Assembly (NCBI RefSeq): GCF_030696805.1
Contig: NZ_JAUYRO010000041.1
Span: 1-64,000 of the forward strand
Length of the DNA: 64,000 bases
DNA from: Methyloversatilis sp.
Lineage (GTDB): Bacteria > Pseudomonadota > Gammaproteobacteria > Burkholderiales > Rhodocyclaceae
Direction: 5' to 3'
Below are positions 18,083-27,891 of this stretch, in pieces. How positions within the stretch are numbered: position 1 is the stretch's first letter; every line of letters begins with the position of its first letter. A program made the translations under genes and the position numbers. The notes beneath the pieces were generated by a model. It was given only the letters and a program-made list of their open reading frames with translations, did not search any database and had not been told where the DNA came from.

Positions 18083-18382
18083 TTTGTACTTTTAGTAAAA
18101 GATAAATGTACTTAAGCGGAGCTTAACTATTACATAAGGAAAGTCTAGTATTTGTGCAGATGCAGCAATTCACGCCGGGCACAAGCCGGTCTGATGCATC
18201 GGACGTTAGACCTCGGTCCTCCCGTCTGCAGATGGCGCAACCCGACTTCTGCGGCACATCCTTCCGGCGACGGCACTACCGCCGATCGGCTGGATGTGAG
18301 GGACGGCCACCTCTGGTCCGGAGCACGTAGCACTTCCGCTCACGTCACACCGGCTCGCGAACTGCCATCGGAGCGCACGCTA
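18083..18382. promoter_or_regulatory. LysR-aceB divergent control region
   Basis: The LysR-proximal side is AT-rich and holds the 13-nt palindrome CTTTTAGTAAAAG (18089-18101). The aceB side is GC-rich and open in the aceB frame, but no family homology extends into it, so I treat it as non-coding. Confidence 0.5.
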
Positions 18383-20008
18383 ATGACTATTGCCGAATCG
18401 ACCCAGAAGCTCGACCGCACAACGGAACTGCCGGAAGGCGTGATCATCACCGCGCCGGTCAGTGCCGAGTACCGCACCATCCTGACGCACGACGCTCTTG
18501 CGCTGCTCGCCAAGCTCCACCGTCAGTTCGAGCCCCGTCGTCGTGAAGCGCTCGCAGCCCGCGTCAAGCGCGCGGCCGAACTCGACGCCGGCACGCCGAT
18601 GGACTTCCTGCCCGACACGCTGCACATCCGCGAAGGCAACTGGAAGATCGCACCGCTGCCCCAGGCGCTCCAGCGCCGGCGCATTGAAATCACCGGGCCG
18701 ACGGAGCGCAAGATGGTGATCAACGCGCTGAATGCCGGCGCCGACAGCTACATGAGCGATTTCGAAGATTCGAATTCGCCGTCGTGGGACAACCAGATCA
18801 CCGGACAGATCAACCTGCGTGACGCCATCCGCCGCACGATCAGCGTCGAAAAGGACGGCAGGACCTACGCGCTGAACGACGAAGTGGCTGTGCTCCAGGT
18901 GCGTCCGCGCGGCTGGCACCTCGACGAGAAGCATGTGCTGATCGATGGTCAGCGCGTATCCGGCGGCCTGTTCGATTTCGCGCTCTACTTCTTCCACAAC
19001 GCGAAGGAACTGATCGCCCGTGGCGCCGGCCCGTTTTTCTACCTGCCGAAGCTGCAGAGCCATCGCGAAGCCCGGCTGTGGAATGACGTGTTCGTCGCAG
19101 CACAGGACGCGCTCGGCATCCCGCGTTGCACGATCAAGGCCACGGTGCTGATCGAAACGCTGCACGCCGCGTTTGAAATGGACGAAATCCTGTACGAACT
19201 GCGCGATCACAGTGCGGGCCTGAATGCCGGACGCTGGGATTACATCTTTTCGTGCATCAAGGCGATGCGCAACAACCGCGACTTCTGCCTGGCTGACCGC
19301 AGCAAGATCCTGATGACCGTGCCGTTCATGCGCGCCTATGCACTGTCGCTGATCAAGACCTGCCACAAGCGCGGCGCTCCGGCGATCGGCGGCATGAGTG
19401 CGCTGATCCCGAACAAGAAGGATCCGGATGCGAACGAAAAGGCGCTTGCCGGCATCCGGGCCGACAAGCATCGCGACGTGACCGACGGCTATGACGGCGG
19501 CTGGGTGGCACACCCGGGTCTGGTCGCTCCGGCTCTGGCGGAATTTGTCGCAGTGCTGGGCGACCGGCCGAATCAGTTCGACAAGCAATTGCCGGATGTG
19601 AATTACGGCGCGGCCGACCTGCTCGACTTCCGTCCCGAAGGCCCGATCACGGAAACCGGCCTGCGCACCAACATCAACGTCGGCATCCATTATCTGGGTG
19701 CCTGGATGGACGGCAATGGATGCGTACCCATCCACGGCCTGATGGAAGATGCCGCGACGGCCGAAATCAGCCGGGCTCAGGTGTGGTCCTGGATCCGCAG
19801 CCCCAAGGGAATCCTGGATGATGGCCGCAAGGTCACGGCGGACATGGTGCGAGCGCTGATACCGCAGGAACTGGACAAGATCAAGGCGCTGCTTGGCGCC
19901 GGCTACAAGGACACCTACATGCGCGCCGCCAACCTGTTTGGCGACATGTGTGTGGCCACCGAACTGGCCGACTTTCTGACGCTGCCGGCTTACGAACGCA
20001 TGGAGTAA
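18383..20008 (+). CDS. aceB: Malate synthase A
   Basis: This 541-residue enzyme condenses glyoxylate with acetyl-CoA to malate. Landmarks are DSYMSDFEDSNSPSWDNQI, VLQVRPRGWHLDEKHV, FFYLPKLQSHREARLWNDVF and the C-terminal PIHGLMEDAATAEISRAQVW. The length fits form A (E. coli about 533), which supports the ATG at 18383 over in-frame starts upstream. Together with aceA and aceK it gives a full glyoxylate bypass, which in a methylotroph could also help regenerate glyoxylate for the serine cycle; that last point is inference. Confidence 0.97.
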   Translation: MTIAESTQKLDRTTELPEGVIITAPVSAEYRTILTHDALALLAKLHRQFEPRRREALAARVKRAAELDAGTPMDFLPDTLHIREGNWKIAPLPQALQRRRIEITGPTERKMVINALNAGADSYMSDFEDSNSPSWDNQITGQINLRDAIRRTISVEKDGRTYALNDEVAVLQVRPRGWHLDEKHVLIDGQRVSGGLFDFALYFFHNAKELIARGAGPFFYLPKLQSHREARLWNDVFVAAQDALGIPRCTIKATVLIETLHAAFEMDEILYELRDHSAGLNAGRWDYIFSCIKAMRNNRDFCLADRSKILMTVPFMRAYALSLIKTCHKRGAPAIGGMSALIPNKKDPDANEKALAGIRADKHRDVTDGYDGGWVAHPGLVAPALAEFVAVLGDRPNQFDKQLPDVNYGAADLLDFRPEGPITETGLRTNINVGIHYLGAWMDGNGCVPIHGLMEDAATAEISRAQVWSWIRSPKGILDDGRKVTADMVRALIPQELDKIKALLGAGYKDTYMRAANLFGDMCVATELADFLTLPAYERME

Positions 20009-20032
20009 GCCATACCCACCGCAGCATCACTG

Positions 20033-20060
20033 ACGGCACCCCACAAGGGTGCCGTTTTTC
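20033..20060 (+). terminator. Intrinsic terminator after aceB
   Basis: The stem ACGGCACCC / GGGTGCCGT with loop CACAA is followed by five T, 24 bp after the stop. Confidence 0.9.
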
Positions 20061-20087
20061 TTTTTGCCCCCTCCCGCCGGGATCGGA

Positions 20088-20116
20088 AACAAAAAAGGCC
20101 CGGAAACCGGGCCTTT
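20088..20116 (-). terminator. Intrinsic terminator of the cytochrome c gene
   Basis: On the minus strand the stem AAAGGCCCGG / CCGGGCCTTT with a 3-nt loop is followed by six T. It lies 28 bp past the cytochrome stop. Confidence 0.88.
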
Positions 20117-20144
20117 GCCATTTTTGCGGTGCGTCTATGCGCCC

Positions 20145-20528
20145 TTACTCCATCGGGAAAACCTTGCCCGGGGCAATCTTGCCGTCGGAACGACCCTTGA
20201 GGTAGGCGTAAAGGCCGTCGGCCTTCTCACCCTTCAGGAACGGGTGCGGGGGCATGCCGCGATCGGCGTGCGAACCTTCAACCACGATCTGGAGAAACTC
20301 CTCCTTCGGGACCTTCTTCAGGCTCTCGATCAGCGACGGGCCGACCATGCCTTCCTGATTGGCACCGTGACAGCGCTCACACGCCGCGGCACGCCAGGTA
20401 CGCCAGCCAGTCATCGTCTTGGCGTCAACCTTGTTGCCTTCGGCAACGGTATAGGGGGCGGCGTCCTGCGCCATGGCTGTAGCCGCCATTGCAGCGAGCA
20501 CGATGCCTACCAGTTGTTTGCGAATCAC
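20145..20528 (-). CDS. Small periplasmic c-type cytochrome
   Basis: This 127-residue protein has a signal peptide (cleavage after MAATAMA, residue 20) and one haem-binding CERCH (Cys50, Cys53, His54). Met residues near the C-terminus (GMPPHPF) are likely candidates for the sixth ligand. The start is GTG at 20528, preceded by GAGGAG; in-frame codons further upstream do not give a signal peptide. Small cytochromes of this kind pass electrons from periplasmic dehydrogenases to oxidases. A link to methanol oxidation is possible but not shown by position. Confidence 0.88.
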   Translation of the reverse strand: MIRKQLVGIVLAAMAATAMAQDAAPYTVAEGNKVDAKTMTGWRTWRAAACERCHGANQEGMVGPSLIESLKKVPKEEFLQIVVEGSHADRGMPPHPFLKGEKADGLYAYLKGRSDGKIAPGKVFPME

Positions 20529-20710
20529 GATCAACTCTCCTCGAATAATGTGTGATGGTGCAGTTGGGAAAACGAATGTTCGGGTCAAAAAGATTACATG
20601 ACCTGCGATAAACAAGGGATAAGTATCTGCTTATGGCTTTAACCCATCTGACTCATAATACTATCGCGCGGCTCCCGTGAAAAAAAGGGATGGCACAAAC
20701 TTTCAAATAA

Positions 20711-21160
20711 TCAAAGGCTTCCGGTCGAACCAAAGCCGCTTTCACCGCGCAACGACGCGTCGAACGTCTCGACGCGGCGCAGCTGCACTTGTACGACCGG
20801 TACAACCACAAGCTGCGCGATGCGTTCCATCGGTTGAAGGACAAACGGCGTGTCACCCCGGTTCCACAGCGACACGAAAATCTGCCCCTGGTAGTCGGAA
20901 TCGATCAGTCCGACCAGATTGCCGAGCACGATGCCATGCTTGTGACCCAGGCCGGAACGCGGCAGCACGATCGCCGCCAGGCCGGGATCGCCCAGATGAA
21001 TGGCGATGCCGCTCGGCACCAGCAGTGTGTCACCCGGATGAACCGTGGTCGTCGCCTCGATGCAGGCGCGCAGGTCCAGGCCAGCCGAGCCGGCAGTCGC
21101 ATACGCCGGCAGGGCATCGTTCAGGCGTGGATCAATGATCTTGTAGTCGAGCACGGACAT
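20711..21160 (-). CDS. dut: Deoxyuridine 5'-triphosphate nucleotidohydrolase (dUTPase)
   Basis: This 149-residue trimeric dUTPase hydrolyses dUTP to dUMP and keeps uracil out of DNA. The five family motifs are visible: [49 protein letters not shown] and the C-terminal [10 protein letters not shown]. It follows coaBC on the same strand after 7 bp, the usual dfp-dut order. Confidence 0.97.
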   Translation of the reverse strand: MSVLDYKIIDPRLNDALPAYATAGSAGLDLRACIEATTTVHPGDTLLVPSGIAIHLGDPGLAAIVLPRSGLGHKHGIVLGNLVGLIDSDYQGQIFVSLWNRGDTPFVLQPMERIAQLVVVPVVQVQLRRVETFDASLRGESGFGSTGSL

Positions 21161-21167
21161 TGCGGTT

Positions 21168-22352
21168 TCAGCCCTTCAGCAGTCGGGAAATGTGTTCGAG
21201 GATGGCGCGCGCCACAGCCGGCTTCGACGCGCGTTCCAGCGGGTGACGACCTTCGTCGTCATACAGGACAACCAGATTGTCTTCGCTGCCCAGACCGTCC
21301 GACACCAGATTGCCGACGACCAGCGGCAGCCTCTTGTTGCGCCGCTTGTGCTGCGCGTAGGTGTCGAGATCGTGGCTCTCAGCGGCGAAGCCGACGCAGA
21401 ACGGTGCGTCGGCGCGCGCGGCCACTTCGGCGAGAATGTCGGGATTGCGCACCAATTCCAATGACAACGAATCAGCCGACTTCTTGATCTTGCGTCCACT
21501 CGGGCTGGCCGGGCGGTAATCGGCTACCGCAGCCACGGAAACAAACACATCTGTACCCGGCAGGTTGCTCAGCACTGCGTCCCGCATGTCGCGAGCACTC
21601 ACCACGTCGATGCGCCGAACGCCGCGGAGCAGCCCGAGCGCCGTCGGGCCGCTGATCAACGTGACACGGGCCCCGGCCCGCAAAGCCGCCTGCGCCAGCG
21701 CATAACCCATGCGCCCTGAACTCAGGTTGGTGATGACACGCACCGGGTCGATCGCCTCGGACGTCGGACCCGCAGTGATCAGGACCTGCCTGCCGGCAAG
21801 TGACTTCGGCGTGAAATGCGAAAGCACGGCTTCCAGCAGATCCGCCGGTTCGACCATGCGCCCGGCACCGACTTCGCCACAGGCCTGCTCGCCTTCGGCC
21901 GGGCCTTCCATATATGCACCGTCGCTCACCAGCGTTGCAACATTGCGGCGGGTAGCCGGGTGTTCCCACATCTGACGGTTCATTGCGGGTGCAACCATCA
22001 GCACGCAGCCTTCATCACGGGCGAGACACAAGGTGCTCAGCAAATCGTCCGCCCTGCCCTGCGCCAGTCGTGCGATACAGTCGGCCGTTGCGGGCGCAAT
22101 CAACATGAGCTGCGCGTCGCGCGTCAGATCGATGTGCGCCATGCCATTGGGCATGCGCGCGTCCCACAGGTCGGACCATACGGATTGCCCGGTGATGGCC
22201 TGGAAGGTAGCTGGCCCGACGAAATGCTTCGCGGACTCGGTCATCACGACACGCACCTCCGCGCCGGCTTTCACCAGCAGCCGCGCCAGCTCGGCCGACT
22301 TGTAGGCCGCCACACCACCGCTTACACCGAGCACCACGGTACGCCCGGACAT
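21168..22352 (-). CDS. coaBC: Bifunctional phosphopantothenoylcysteine decarboxylase / phosphopantothenate-cysteine ligase
   Basis: This protein of 394 residues makes 4'-phosphopantetheine for coenzyme A. The N-terminal CoaC flavoprotein part begins [20 protein letters not shown] and has the active-site region [17 protein letters not shown]. The CoaB part starts near [20 protein letters not shown]. An ATG 18 bp upstream (22370) is possible, but a good promoter places the transcript start inside that codon, so 22352 is preferred. dut follows. Confidence 0.95.
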   Translation of the reverse strand: MSGRTVVLGVSGGVAAYKSAELARLLVKAGAEVRVVMTESAKHFVGPATFQAITGQSVWSDLWDARMPNGMAHIDLTRDAQLMLIAPATADCIARLAQGRADDLLSTLCLARDEGCVLMVAPAMNRQMWEHPATRRNVATLVSDGAYMEGPAEGEQACGEVGAGRMVEPADLLEAVLSHFTPKSLAGRQVLITAGPTSEAIDPVRVITNLSSGRMGYALAQAALRAGARVTLISGPTALGLLRGVRRIDVVSARDMRDAVLSNLPGTDVFVSVAAVADYRPASPSGRKIKKSADSLSLELVRNPDILAEVAARADAPFCVGFAAESHDLDTYAQHKRRNKRLPLVVGNLVSDGLGSEDNLVVLYDDEGRHPLERASKPAVARAILEHISRLLKG

Positions 22353-22373
22353 TTCGGAGACTGGTTTCATGAC

Positions 22374-22403
22374 AATATAGTATCCTGATCCGGTTGAACT
22401 CAA
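22374..22403 (-). promoter_or_regulatory. Predicted promoter of coaBC-dut
   Basis: On the minus strand TTGAGT (22403-22398) and TATATT (22379-22374) are separated by 18 bp. Confidence 0.5.
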
Positions 22404-22416
22404 GGATTGTAACGCG

Positions 22417-23094
22417 ATGGCGATCAAGGACTGGAGCGAGGACCAGCGCCCGCGCGAGCGCCTGCTGGCGCACGGCGCGGAATCACTGTCGCCGGCCGAA
22501 TTGCTGGCCATCTTCCTGCGCGTCGGCGTGACCGGCAAGTCGGCAGTCGATCTGGCGCGCGACCTTCTCGATCACTTCGACAACAGCGTGTTGAAGCTGA
22601 GCACCGCACCACTTGAAGAGCTGTGCCGCGTCAAGGGCATGGGAACGGCGAAATCGGTGCAACTCAAGGCCACGCTCGAACTGGCGCGCCGCGCGCTGTC
22701 CGAACAGCTGAAGGCGCGCGACGCGCTCGGTTCGCCCGACGCCGTGCGAAACTGGCTGAAGTTGCGCCTCGGCGGACTCGGGCACGAAGTGTTCATGGTG
22801 CTGTTGCTCGATGCGCAGAACCGTCTGGTGCAGGCGGTCGAACTGTTCCGCGGCACCCTGACGCAAACCAGCGTGTATCCGCGCGAGGTCGTTAAACTCG
22901 CGCTCGCGCACAACGCAGCCGGTGTCATCCTTGCGCACAACCACCCGTCCGGCGTTGCCGAACCGTCGCGTGCCGACGACTTTCTGACGCAGTCGCTCAA
23001 ACAGGCGCTGGCGCTCGTAGACGTGCGCGTACTGGACCATGTGATCGTCGGCAGCGGCGCCACCTGCTCGTTCGCCGAGCGGGGTTTGCTGTGA
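22417..23094 (+). CDS. radC: RadC family (JAB/JAMM) protein
   Basis: This 225-residue protein has an N-terminal helix-hairpin-helix region ([12 protein letters not shown]-like: [18 protein letters not shown]) and a C-terminal JAMM metal site: [16 protein letters not shown] with the conserved His-x-His and a downstream Asp in [13 protein letters not shown]. The E. coli name suggests DNA repair, but that link has been questioned and the true role is unsettled. It is divergent from coaBC and upstream of rpmB, a common arrangement. Confidence 0.95.
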   Translation: MAIKDWSEDQRPRERLLAHGAESLSPAELLAIFLRVGVTGKSAVDLARDLLDHFDNSVLKLSTAPLEELCRVKGMGTAKSVQLKATLELARRALSEQLKARDALGSPDAVRNWLKLRLGGLGHEVFMVLLLDAQNRLVQAVELFRGTLTQTSVYPREVVKLALAHNAAGVILAHNHPSGVAEPSRADDFLTQSLKQALALVDVRVLDHVIVGSGATCSFAERGLL

Positions 23095-23099
23095 AATAC

Positions 23100-23129
23100 T
23101 TGAGCAGGAATTGAACAGTCCGCTATAAT
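23100..23129 (+). promoter_or_regulatory. Predicted promoter of rpmB-rpmG
   Basis: TTGAGC (23100-23105) and a consensus TATAAT (23124-23129) are separated by 18 bp, 30 bp before the rpmB start. Confidence 0.7.
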
Positions 23130-23159
23130 CGCGAGCTTTTCCGCTTCTGGAGCCAGAAC

Positions 23160-23396
23160 ATGTCCCGCGTTTGCCAAGTTACCGGGAAGTCGCCGATGGT
23201 GGGTAACCACGTTTCCCATGCCAACAACAGAACCAAGCGCCGCTTCCTGCCCAATCTCCAGCAACGCCGTTTCTGGCTGGAGTCCGAAGGTCGTTTTGTC
23301 AGCCTGCGTGTAAGCACGAAAGGCCTGAGGACGATTGACAAGAAGGGCATTGAAACCGTACTCGCCGAAATCCGCGCTCGCGGCGAGAAAATCTAA
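23160..23396 (+). CDS. rpmB: 50S ribosomal protein L28
   Basis: This 78-residue protein begins [20 protein letters not shown] and continues with [18 protein letters not shown], the standard L28 signature. It is needed for large-subunit assembly. rpmG follows after 50 bp, the usual rpmBG pair. Confidence 0.98.
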   Translation: MSRVCQVTGKSPMVGNHVSHANNRTKRRFLPNLQQRRFWLESEGRFVSLRVSTKGLRTIDKKGIETVLAEIRARGEKI

Positions 23397-23446
23397 CAAC
23401 GCATTCAGTTCCGGCCGCGCCGGACTCGACACGAAGGGAATACGTC

Positions 23447-23614
23447 ATGGCCAAGGGCGGACGCGACAAGATCAAGCTGGAATCCACTGCCGGCACCGGT
23501 CATTTCTACACGACCACGAAGAACAAGCGCACCAAGCCGGAAAAGATGGAAATCATGAAGTTCGATCCGAAGGCGCGCAAGCACGTGATCTACAAGGAAA
23601 CCAAGCTGAAGTAA
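23447..23614 (+). CDS. rpmG: 50S ribosomal protein L33
   Basis: This 55-residue protein reads [20 protein letters not shown] and ends in VIYKETKLK. It has no cysteines, so it is the zinc-independent form, unlike L31 in this window. GAAGGGA lies 7 bp before the ATG. A strong terminator follows. Confidence 0.98.
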   Translation: MAKGGRDKIKLESTAGTGHFYTTTKNKRTKPEKMEIMKFDPKARKHVIYKETKLK

Positions 23615-23647
23615 GGCAGTTTCCGCCGCCGTAGATTGTCGCGCTGA

Positions 23648-23678
23648 ACAAAAAACCCGCTTCTGGCGGGTTTTTTGT
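23648..23678. terminator. Bidirectional intrinsic terminator (rpmG / moxX)
   Basis: A 13-bp stem with core CCCGC / GCGGG, loop TTCTG and six A:T pairs on each side gives a hairpin plus U-tract on both strands. Confidence 0.92.
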
Positions 23679-23694
23679 TTTCTTGCAGCAACGT

Positions 23695-24405
23695 TCAGGT
23701 GCGTACCTCATCACCGGCATCCTGCGTCGCCACGACGTCCAGTCCGAGCCTGCGCTCGGTCACCCAGGGCACCAACCCCACCTCGGACGCGAGTTTCACC
23801 AATTCGATATCCGAGCTCACACCCAGTTTGCGTCGCGCCGTGGACAACTTGTTGGCCACCGTCTTCGGACTGAGATTCAGGTACTCCGCAATCTGGTCCA
23901 GCGAATGACCCGACACCAGCAAACGGCACATTTCGAACTCGCGTGGCGTCAGGTACCCGAACAGTTTTGATTCGGGCACATAGTTGGAAAACGCCACGCT
24001 CTCCGCGATGTGCCGGCTGAGCACGCGCTTGCCACGCGCGATCGAACATACGCCTTCCACCAGCAGGTCCGGTGAGCTGTCCTTGGTCAGCACACCCAGA
24101 GCGCCGGCCTCGAGCGCCTGCTGCACAACGCTGGGATGGGTGCACATCGTGAACATGAGGATGCGTGCGCGCGCGTCGAAAGTCACGATACGGCGCGTCG
24201 CCTCGATGCCGCTGGAACCGGGCAGCATGATGTCCATCACGACCACGTCGGGCGCGTGCTTGCGATAGGCTGCATAGGCCTCATCGGCGGTCGCAGCTTC
24301 AGCTGCGACCGCCAGCGACGGGTTCATTTCGAGCAGTGCGCGATAACCGGTGCGCACCACCGCGTGATCGTCGACAAGAAGAATGCGGGTCTGCCGGTTG
24401 TTCAT
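23695..24405 (-). CDS. moxX: NarL/LuxR-type response regulator of methanol oxidation (MoxX-like)
   Basis: This 236-residue protein has a receiver domain (phosphoacceptor Asp58 in VVVMDIMLPGSSG) and a C-terminal LuxR-type helix-turn-helix (LTPREFEMCRLLVSGHSLDQ, then NLSPKTVANKLSTARRKLG). Its start overlaps the end of the kinase gene by 4 bp. MoxYX in Paracoccus denitrificans activates the methanol dehydrogenase operon, and here the pair diverges from mxaF in the same way. The symbol rests on this context; mxaB is an alternative name used in other methylotrophs. Confidence 0.88.
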   Translation of the reverse strand: MNNRQTRILLVDDHAVVRTGYRALLEMNPSLAVAAEAATADEAYAAYRKHAPDVVVMDIMLPGSSGIEATRRIVTFDARARILMFTMCTHPSVVQQALEAGALGVLTKDSSPDLLVEGVCSIARGKRVLSRHIAESVAFSNYVPESKLFGYLTPREFEMCRLLVSGHSLDQIAEYLNLSPKTVANKLSTARRKLGVSSDIELVKLASEVGLVPWVTERRLGLDVVATQDAGDEVRT

Positions 24406-25763
24406 GCTGCGACCTCCTGTTCGTTTCGGGCGAATGGCAGGCGAACCGTGACACGCCAGCCACCACCCGGGGCGGGACCGGCGACACACACCCCGCCGAG
24501 CGCCAGCGCGCGTTCGCGCATGCCGAGCACGCCGAGACCTGCAACACCGGTCGAAATGCAGTGCTCGCTGCCGTTGTCCCAGATATCGAGTTTCAGCATG
24601 CGCTCACCGTCTGTTTCATCCGCGGTGACGCGGATCAACAGCCGGCTGCAGTCGGAGTGCTTGAACGCATTGGTAACGGCTTCCTGCACGATTCGGTAGG
24701 CGCTTGCTTCAACGGTCGGACCGGCATCCCATGATTCGCCTTCGAGGTTCAGCACCAATTCCATCTGCCGCGGCGCCTGCGCACTGCGCTGTTCGACCAG
24801 CTGGCGAAGCGCGTTGTACAGACCCAGAGCGTCGATCTCGACCGGGTGCAGGGACTCGAGCTGGACCCTGACCTTGCCGAGCAGTTGTGCGAGGTGGTCA
24901 GCCAGTGCGTCGGTGCTGCCGCGATAGCGTGTCAGTGCAGACTCGCGCTGGCATGCCGCCGACAACAGCGCCACATGCGGCTGCATCGCCACCATATAAG
25001 TACTGAGTTCATCGTGCAGGTCGCGCGCGATCGCGCGCCGCGTCTGCTCTTCCATCACCATGAGCTTGCGCAGCAGCGCGGAACGCTCGCGGCTCACTTC
25101 GGCCAGCGAATTCGCCATCCGGTTGAAGCTGGCCGACAGTTCGGCCAGTTCGGGCAGGCGGAATTGCGGCAGCCGTGCATCGAGACGCCCGCCTTCGATA
25201 TCGCGCAACGCGGTCCGCAGCGCATGGACCGGTTCCAGCGCGCGACAGATCGCCCACAGCAGCAACAGACCGAGCAGCACACTGTAGGCAACCGTCAGGT
25301 AGCTCAGGTGCTTGAAGCCCTGCCACTTTTCGAGCAGCTCGTCCGATGGCATCGGCGACACGCGGTAGAAACCTGCTATTTCCCCGTTCAGACGCCACGG
25401 CTTCATTCGCACGGTACCGTCCGTCGCTCCAGACAGTTCGCCGGATTCCGGCCACGCCAGGGTGCTGCGGGTATCCGAGGAAGCCATGACCTGCCCGGCA
25501 ACGTCGAGTACATCGATGCGCACATGCCTCACCTCCTTCATGTGCTGCACACGCTCCAGCATCGAATCGAGCATCGGCGAACGCCCGTCGCCGGTGTTCA
25601 GCGGCATGTCCTCCGGCAGCAGCAGCAGCGCCATTCGCGTTCCCGATTCGATCTCTTCGACTGAATCGCTACGCCATGCCTTGTAGTGCAGCAGCCCGTG
25701 GGTCAGCAGCAGCAGGCACATCAGGAAAAACACGATCAGCAGCAGGCGGTACTTGAGCGTCAT
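24402..25763 (-). CDS. moxY: Sensor histidine kinase of methanol oxidation (MoxY-like)
   Basis: This 453-residue membrane kinase has TM1 at about residues 6-24, a periplasmic sensor region of about 125 residues and TM2 at about 153-172. A HAMP-like segment follows, then a HisKA_3 dimerisation box with the phosphorylated His250 in RAIARDLHDELS. The C-terminal ATPase domain has EAVTNAFKHSDCSRL (N box) and GVAGLGVLGMRERA (G box). It overlaps moxX and diverges from mxaF over 293 bp, so it most likely senses a methanol-related signal. The ligand is unknown. Confidence 0.88.
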   Translation of the reverse strand: MTLKYRLLLIVFFLMCLLLLTHGLLHYKAWRSDSVEEIESGTRMALLLLPEDMPLNTGDGRSPMLDSMLERVQHMKEVRHVRIDVLDVAGQVMASSDTRSTLAWPESGELSGATDGTVRMKPWRLNGEIAGFYRVSPMPSDELLEKWQGFKHLSYLTVAYSVLLGLLLLWAICRALEPVHALRTALRDIEGGRLDARLPQFRLPELAELSASFNRMANSLAEVSRERSALLRKLMVMEEQTRRAIARDLHDELSTYMVAMQPHVALLSAACQRESALTRYRGSTDALADHLAQLLGKVRVQLESLHPVEIDALGLYNALRQLVEQRSAQAPRQMELVLNLEGESWDAGPTVEASAYRIVQEAVTNAFKHSDCSRLLIRVTADETDGERMLKLDIWDNGSEHCISTGVAGLGVLGMRERALALGGVCVAGPAPGGGWRVTVRLPFARNEQEVAA

Positions 25764-25964
25764 TCAGGACAGGGCACCAGGGCGAGGTGATAAGCAGCAC
25801 TCGAGACGTCATCTATGACCGTCGTGCCTGCCGATGGTAGCGCCAGGTGACGGGGACAAAATCCCCTTCTCACGATGTGCCGGGCACCGCCGTCGCTGCG
25901 CTGCACATTCCTATAGTTCCCGGGACTGCTGGACTGACGGCCGGAGGGCTGCAGCGCAGGCGGT

Positions 25965-26003
25965 TGTGATCCGGAGAGGGCTGCCAGCCGCCACCGGATC
26001 ACA
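25965..26003 (+). promoter_or_regulatory. Long stem-loop in the mxaF leader
   Basis: Perfect 10-bp arms TGTGATCCGG (25965-25974) and CCGGATCACA (25994-26003) enclose a 4x4 internal loop and an inner GGCT-GCC-AGCC stem. The element ends 53 bp before the mxaF ATG and has no T-tract. It could be an operator for MoxX or an mRNA-stabilising 5' hairpin. The rest of the moxY-mxaF interval (25764-26056) shows the palindrome TCCCGGGA near 25920 and a strong AAGGAGG before mxaF. Confidence 0.65.
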
Positions 26004-26056
26004 TCAGAGCGAATGCGCGCTTTAAAGCGTGCCTACCCAAGGAGGAGTACACCGCT

Positions 26057-27883
26057 ATGTCACTGAAAAGAGCAACCCGACAGTCGGGGCTGAAGAAAAA
26101 CAGGCTGAGCTGCGCGATCGGTGCCGCCGTTGCGGGCCTTGCGCTCACGGCTGTGTCGGGTGCGGCACTGGCCAATGCAGAGCTGATCAAGCTGTCGCAG
26201 GACGAGCGCCAGTGGGTCATGCAGGGCAAGGACTATGACCACAGCCATTACAGCGGCCTGAAGCAGATCAACCGCACTAACGTGAAGAACCTGAAGGCTG
26301 CATGGACCTTCTCGACCGGCGTCCTGCACGGCCATGAAGGGGGCCCGCTGGTGGTCAACGGCATCATGTACATCCACACGCCGTTCCCGAACACCACCTT
26401 CGCGATCGATCTGGACAACCCGAACAAGATCCTCTGGGAACACAAGCCGAAGCAGGACGCCTCGGTCCGCGCAGTCGCCTGCTGCGACGTCGTGAACCGC
26501 GGTCTGGCCTACGGTGACGGCAAGATCTTCAAGACCCAGCTCGATGGTCACATCGTCGCGCTGGACGCGAAAACCGGCAAGGAATTGTGGAAGATGGAAA
26601 ACTCCGACCCGAAGGTCGGTTCCACGCTGACGCAGGCGCCGCTGGTCGTAGAGGATCTGGTCATCGTCGGTTCGTCGGGTGCCGAACTGGGTGTGCGCGG
26701 CTACGTCACCGCCTATCGCCTGAAGGACGGAAAGCAGGTCTGGCGCGCGTATGCAACCGGCCCGGACGAGGACATCCTGCTGGCTGACGACTTCAACATG
26801 GCCAACCCGCACTACGGTCAGAAGGGGCTCGGCACCTCGACCTGGGAAGGTGACGCATGGAAGATCGGTGGCGGCACGAACTGGGGCTGGTACGCCTATG
26901 ACCCCGCGCTCAAGCTGCTGTACTACGGATCGGGCAATCCGGCACCGTGGAATGAAACCATGCGCCCGGGCGACAACAAATGGACCATGGCCATCTGGGG
27001 TCGCGACGTTACGACCGGCAAGGCCAAGTTCGCTTTCCAGAAGACACCGCATGACGAGTGGGATTACGCCGGTGTGAACTGGATTGGACTGTCCGACCAG
27101 GTCGTCGACGGCAAGAAGCAGAAGCTGCTGACCCACCCCGACCGCAACGGCATCGTCTACACCCTGAACCGCGAAACCGGCAACCTCGTTCGCGCCGACA
27201 AGATCGACCCGTCGGTCAATGTGTTCAAGGGCTACGACATGAAGAAGGGCGTGCCCATCCGCGATCCCGAGTACTCGACCCGCATGGACCACCTGGCCAA
27301 GGGCATCTGCCCGTCCGCCATGGGCTATCACAACCAGGGCCACGACTCGATCGACAAGAAGCGCGAACTGGTCATGCTCGGCACCAACATGATCTGCATG
27401 GACTGGGAGCCGTTCATGCTGCCCTACCGTGCCGGCCAGTTCTTCGTCGGTGCGACGCTGAACATGTACGCCACGCCGGGCAACAACAACAACATGGGTC
27501 AGGTGAAGGCCTACGACGTGAAGACGTCGAAGTTCAAGTGGGTCAAGGACGAGAAGTTCTCGGTCTGGGGCGGCACGACCAGCACCGCGGGCGACCTCGT
27601 CTTCTACGGCACGCTTGACGGTCTGATCAAGGCAGTCGATGCCGACAACGGCAAGACGCTGTGGGAATTCAAGCTCCCGTCAGGCGTCATCGGCCACCCG
27701 GTCACCTACGAGCATAAGGGCAAGCAATACGTCGCCATTTACTACGGCGTCGGTGGCTGGCCCGGTGTTGGCCTGGTGTTCGACCTGACCGATCCGACCG
27801 CAGGTCTCGGTGCAGTGGGCGCCTTCAAGGAGCTCCAGCAATACACCAAGATGGGCGGCGGCGTGATGGTGTTTTCGCTGTAG
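26057..27883 (+). CDS. mxaF: Methanol dehydrogenase large subunit (calcium/PQQ type)
   Basis: This 608-residue periplasmic quinoprotein oxidises methanol to formaldehyde. A signal peptide ends near ALANA (about residue 41). The adjacent-cysteine pair is Cys142-Cys143 in [11 protein letters not shown], and tryptophan-docking repeats such as [11 protein letters not shown] recur along the propeller. The catalytic Asp336 lies in DEWDYAGVN. The residue two positions later is Ala338, whereas lanthanide-dependent XoxF has Asp there, so this is the calcium form. A strong AAGGAGG (26039-26045) precedes the ATG. It heads the mxa operon and is probably under MoxYX control. Confidence 0.98.
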   Translation: MSLKRATRQSGLKKNRLSCAIGAAVAGLALTAVSGAALANAELIKLSQDERQWVMQGKDYDHSHYSGLKQINRTNVKNLKAAWTFSTGVLHGHEGGPLVVNGIMYIHTPFPNTTFAIDLDNPNKILWEHKPKQDASVRAVACCDVVNRGLAYGDGKIFKTQLDGHIVALDAKTGKELWKMENSDPKVGSTLTQAPLVVEDLVIVGSSGAELGVRGYVTAYRLKDGKQVWRAYATGPDEDILLADDFNMANPHYGQKGLGTSTWEGDAWKIGGGTNWGWYAYDPALKLLYYGSGNPAPWNETMRPGDNKWTMAIWGRDVTTGKAKFAFQKTPHDEWDYAGVNWIGLSDQVVDGKKQKLLTHPDRNGIVYTLNRETGNLVRADKIDPSVNVFKGYDMKKGVPIRDPEYSTRMDHLAKGICPSAMGYHNQGHDSIDKKRELVMLGTNMICMDWEPFMLPYRAGQFFVGATLNMYATPGNNNNMGQVKAYDVKTSKFKWVKDEKFSVWGGTTSTAGDLVFYGTLDGLIKAVDADNGKTLWEFKLPSGVIGHPVTYEHKGKQYVAIYYGVGGWPGVGLVFDLTDPTAGLGAVGAFKELQQYTKMGGGVMVFSL

Positions 27884-27891
27884 GACGTATC

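Noticed and set aside
26060-27343. 427-codon open frame on the minus strand inside mxaF
   Set aside because: It mirrors the mxaF coding frame, has no family motifs and no promoter or ribosome binding site. It is a GC-driven shadow.
26057-27883. Reading mxaF as the lanthanide enzyme XoxF
   Set aside because: The lanthanide-coordinating Asp is Ala338 and the operon carries mxaI and calcium-insertion genes.
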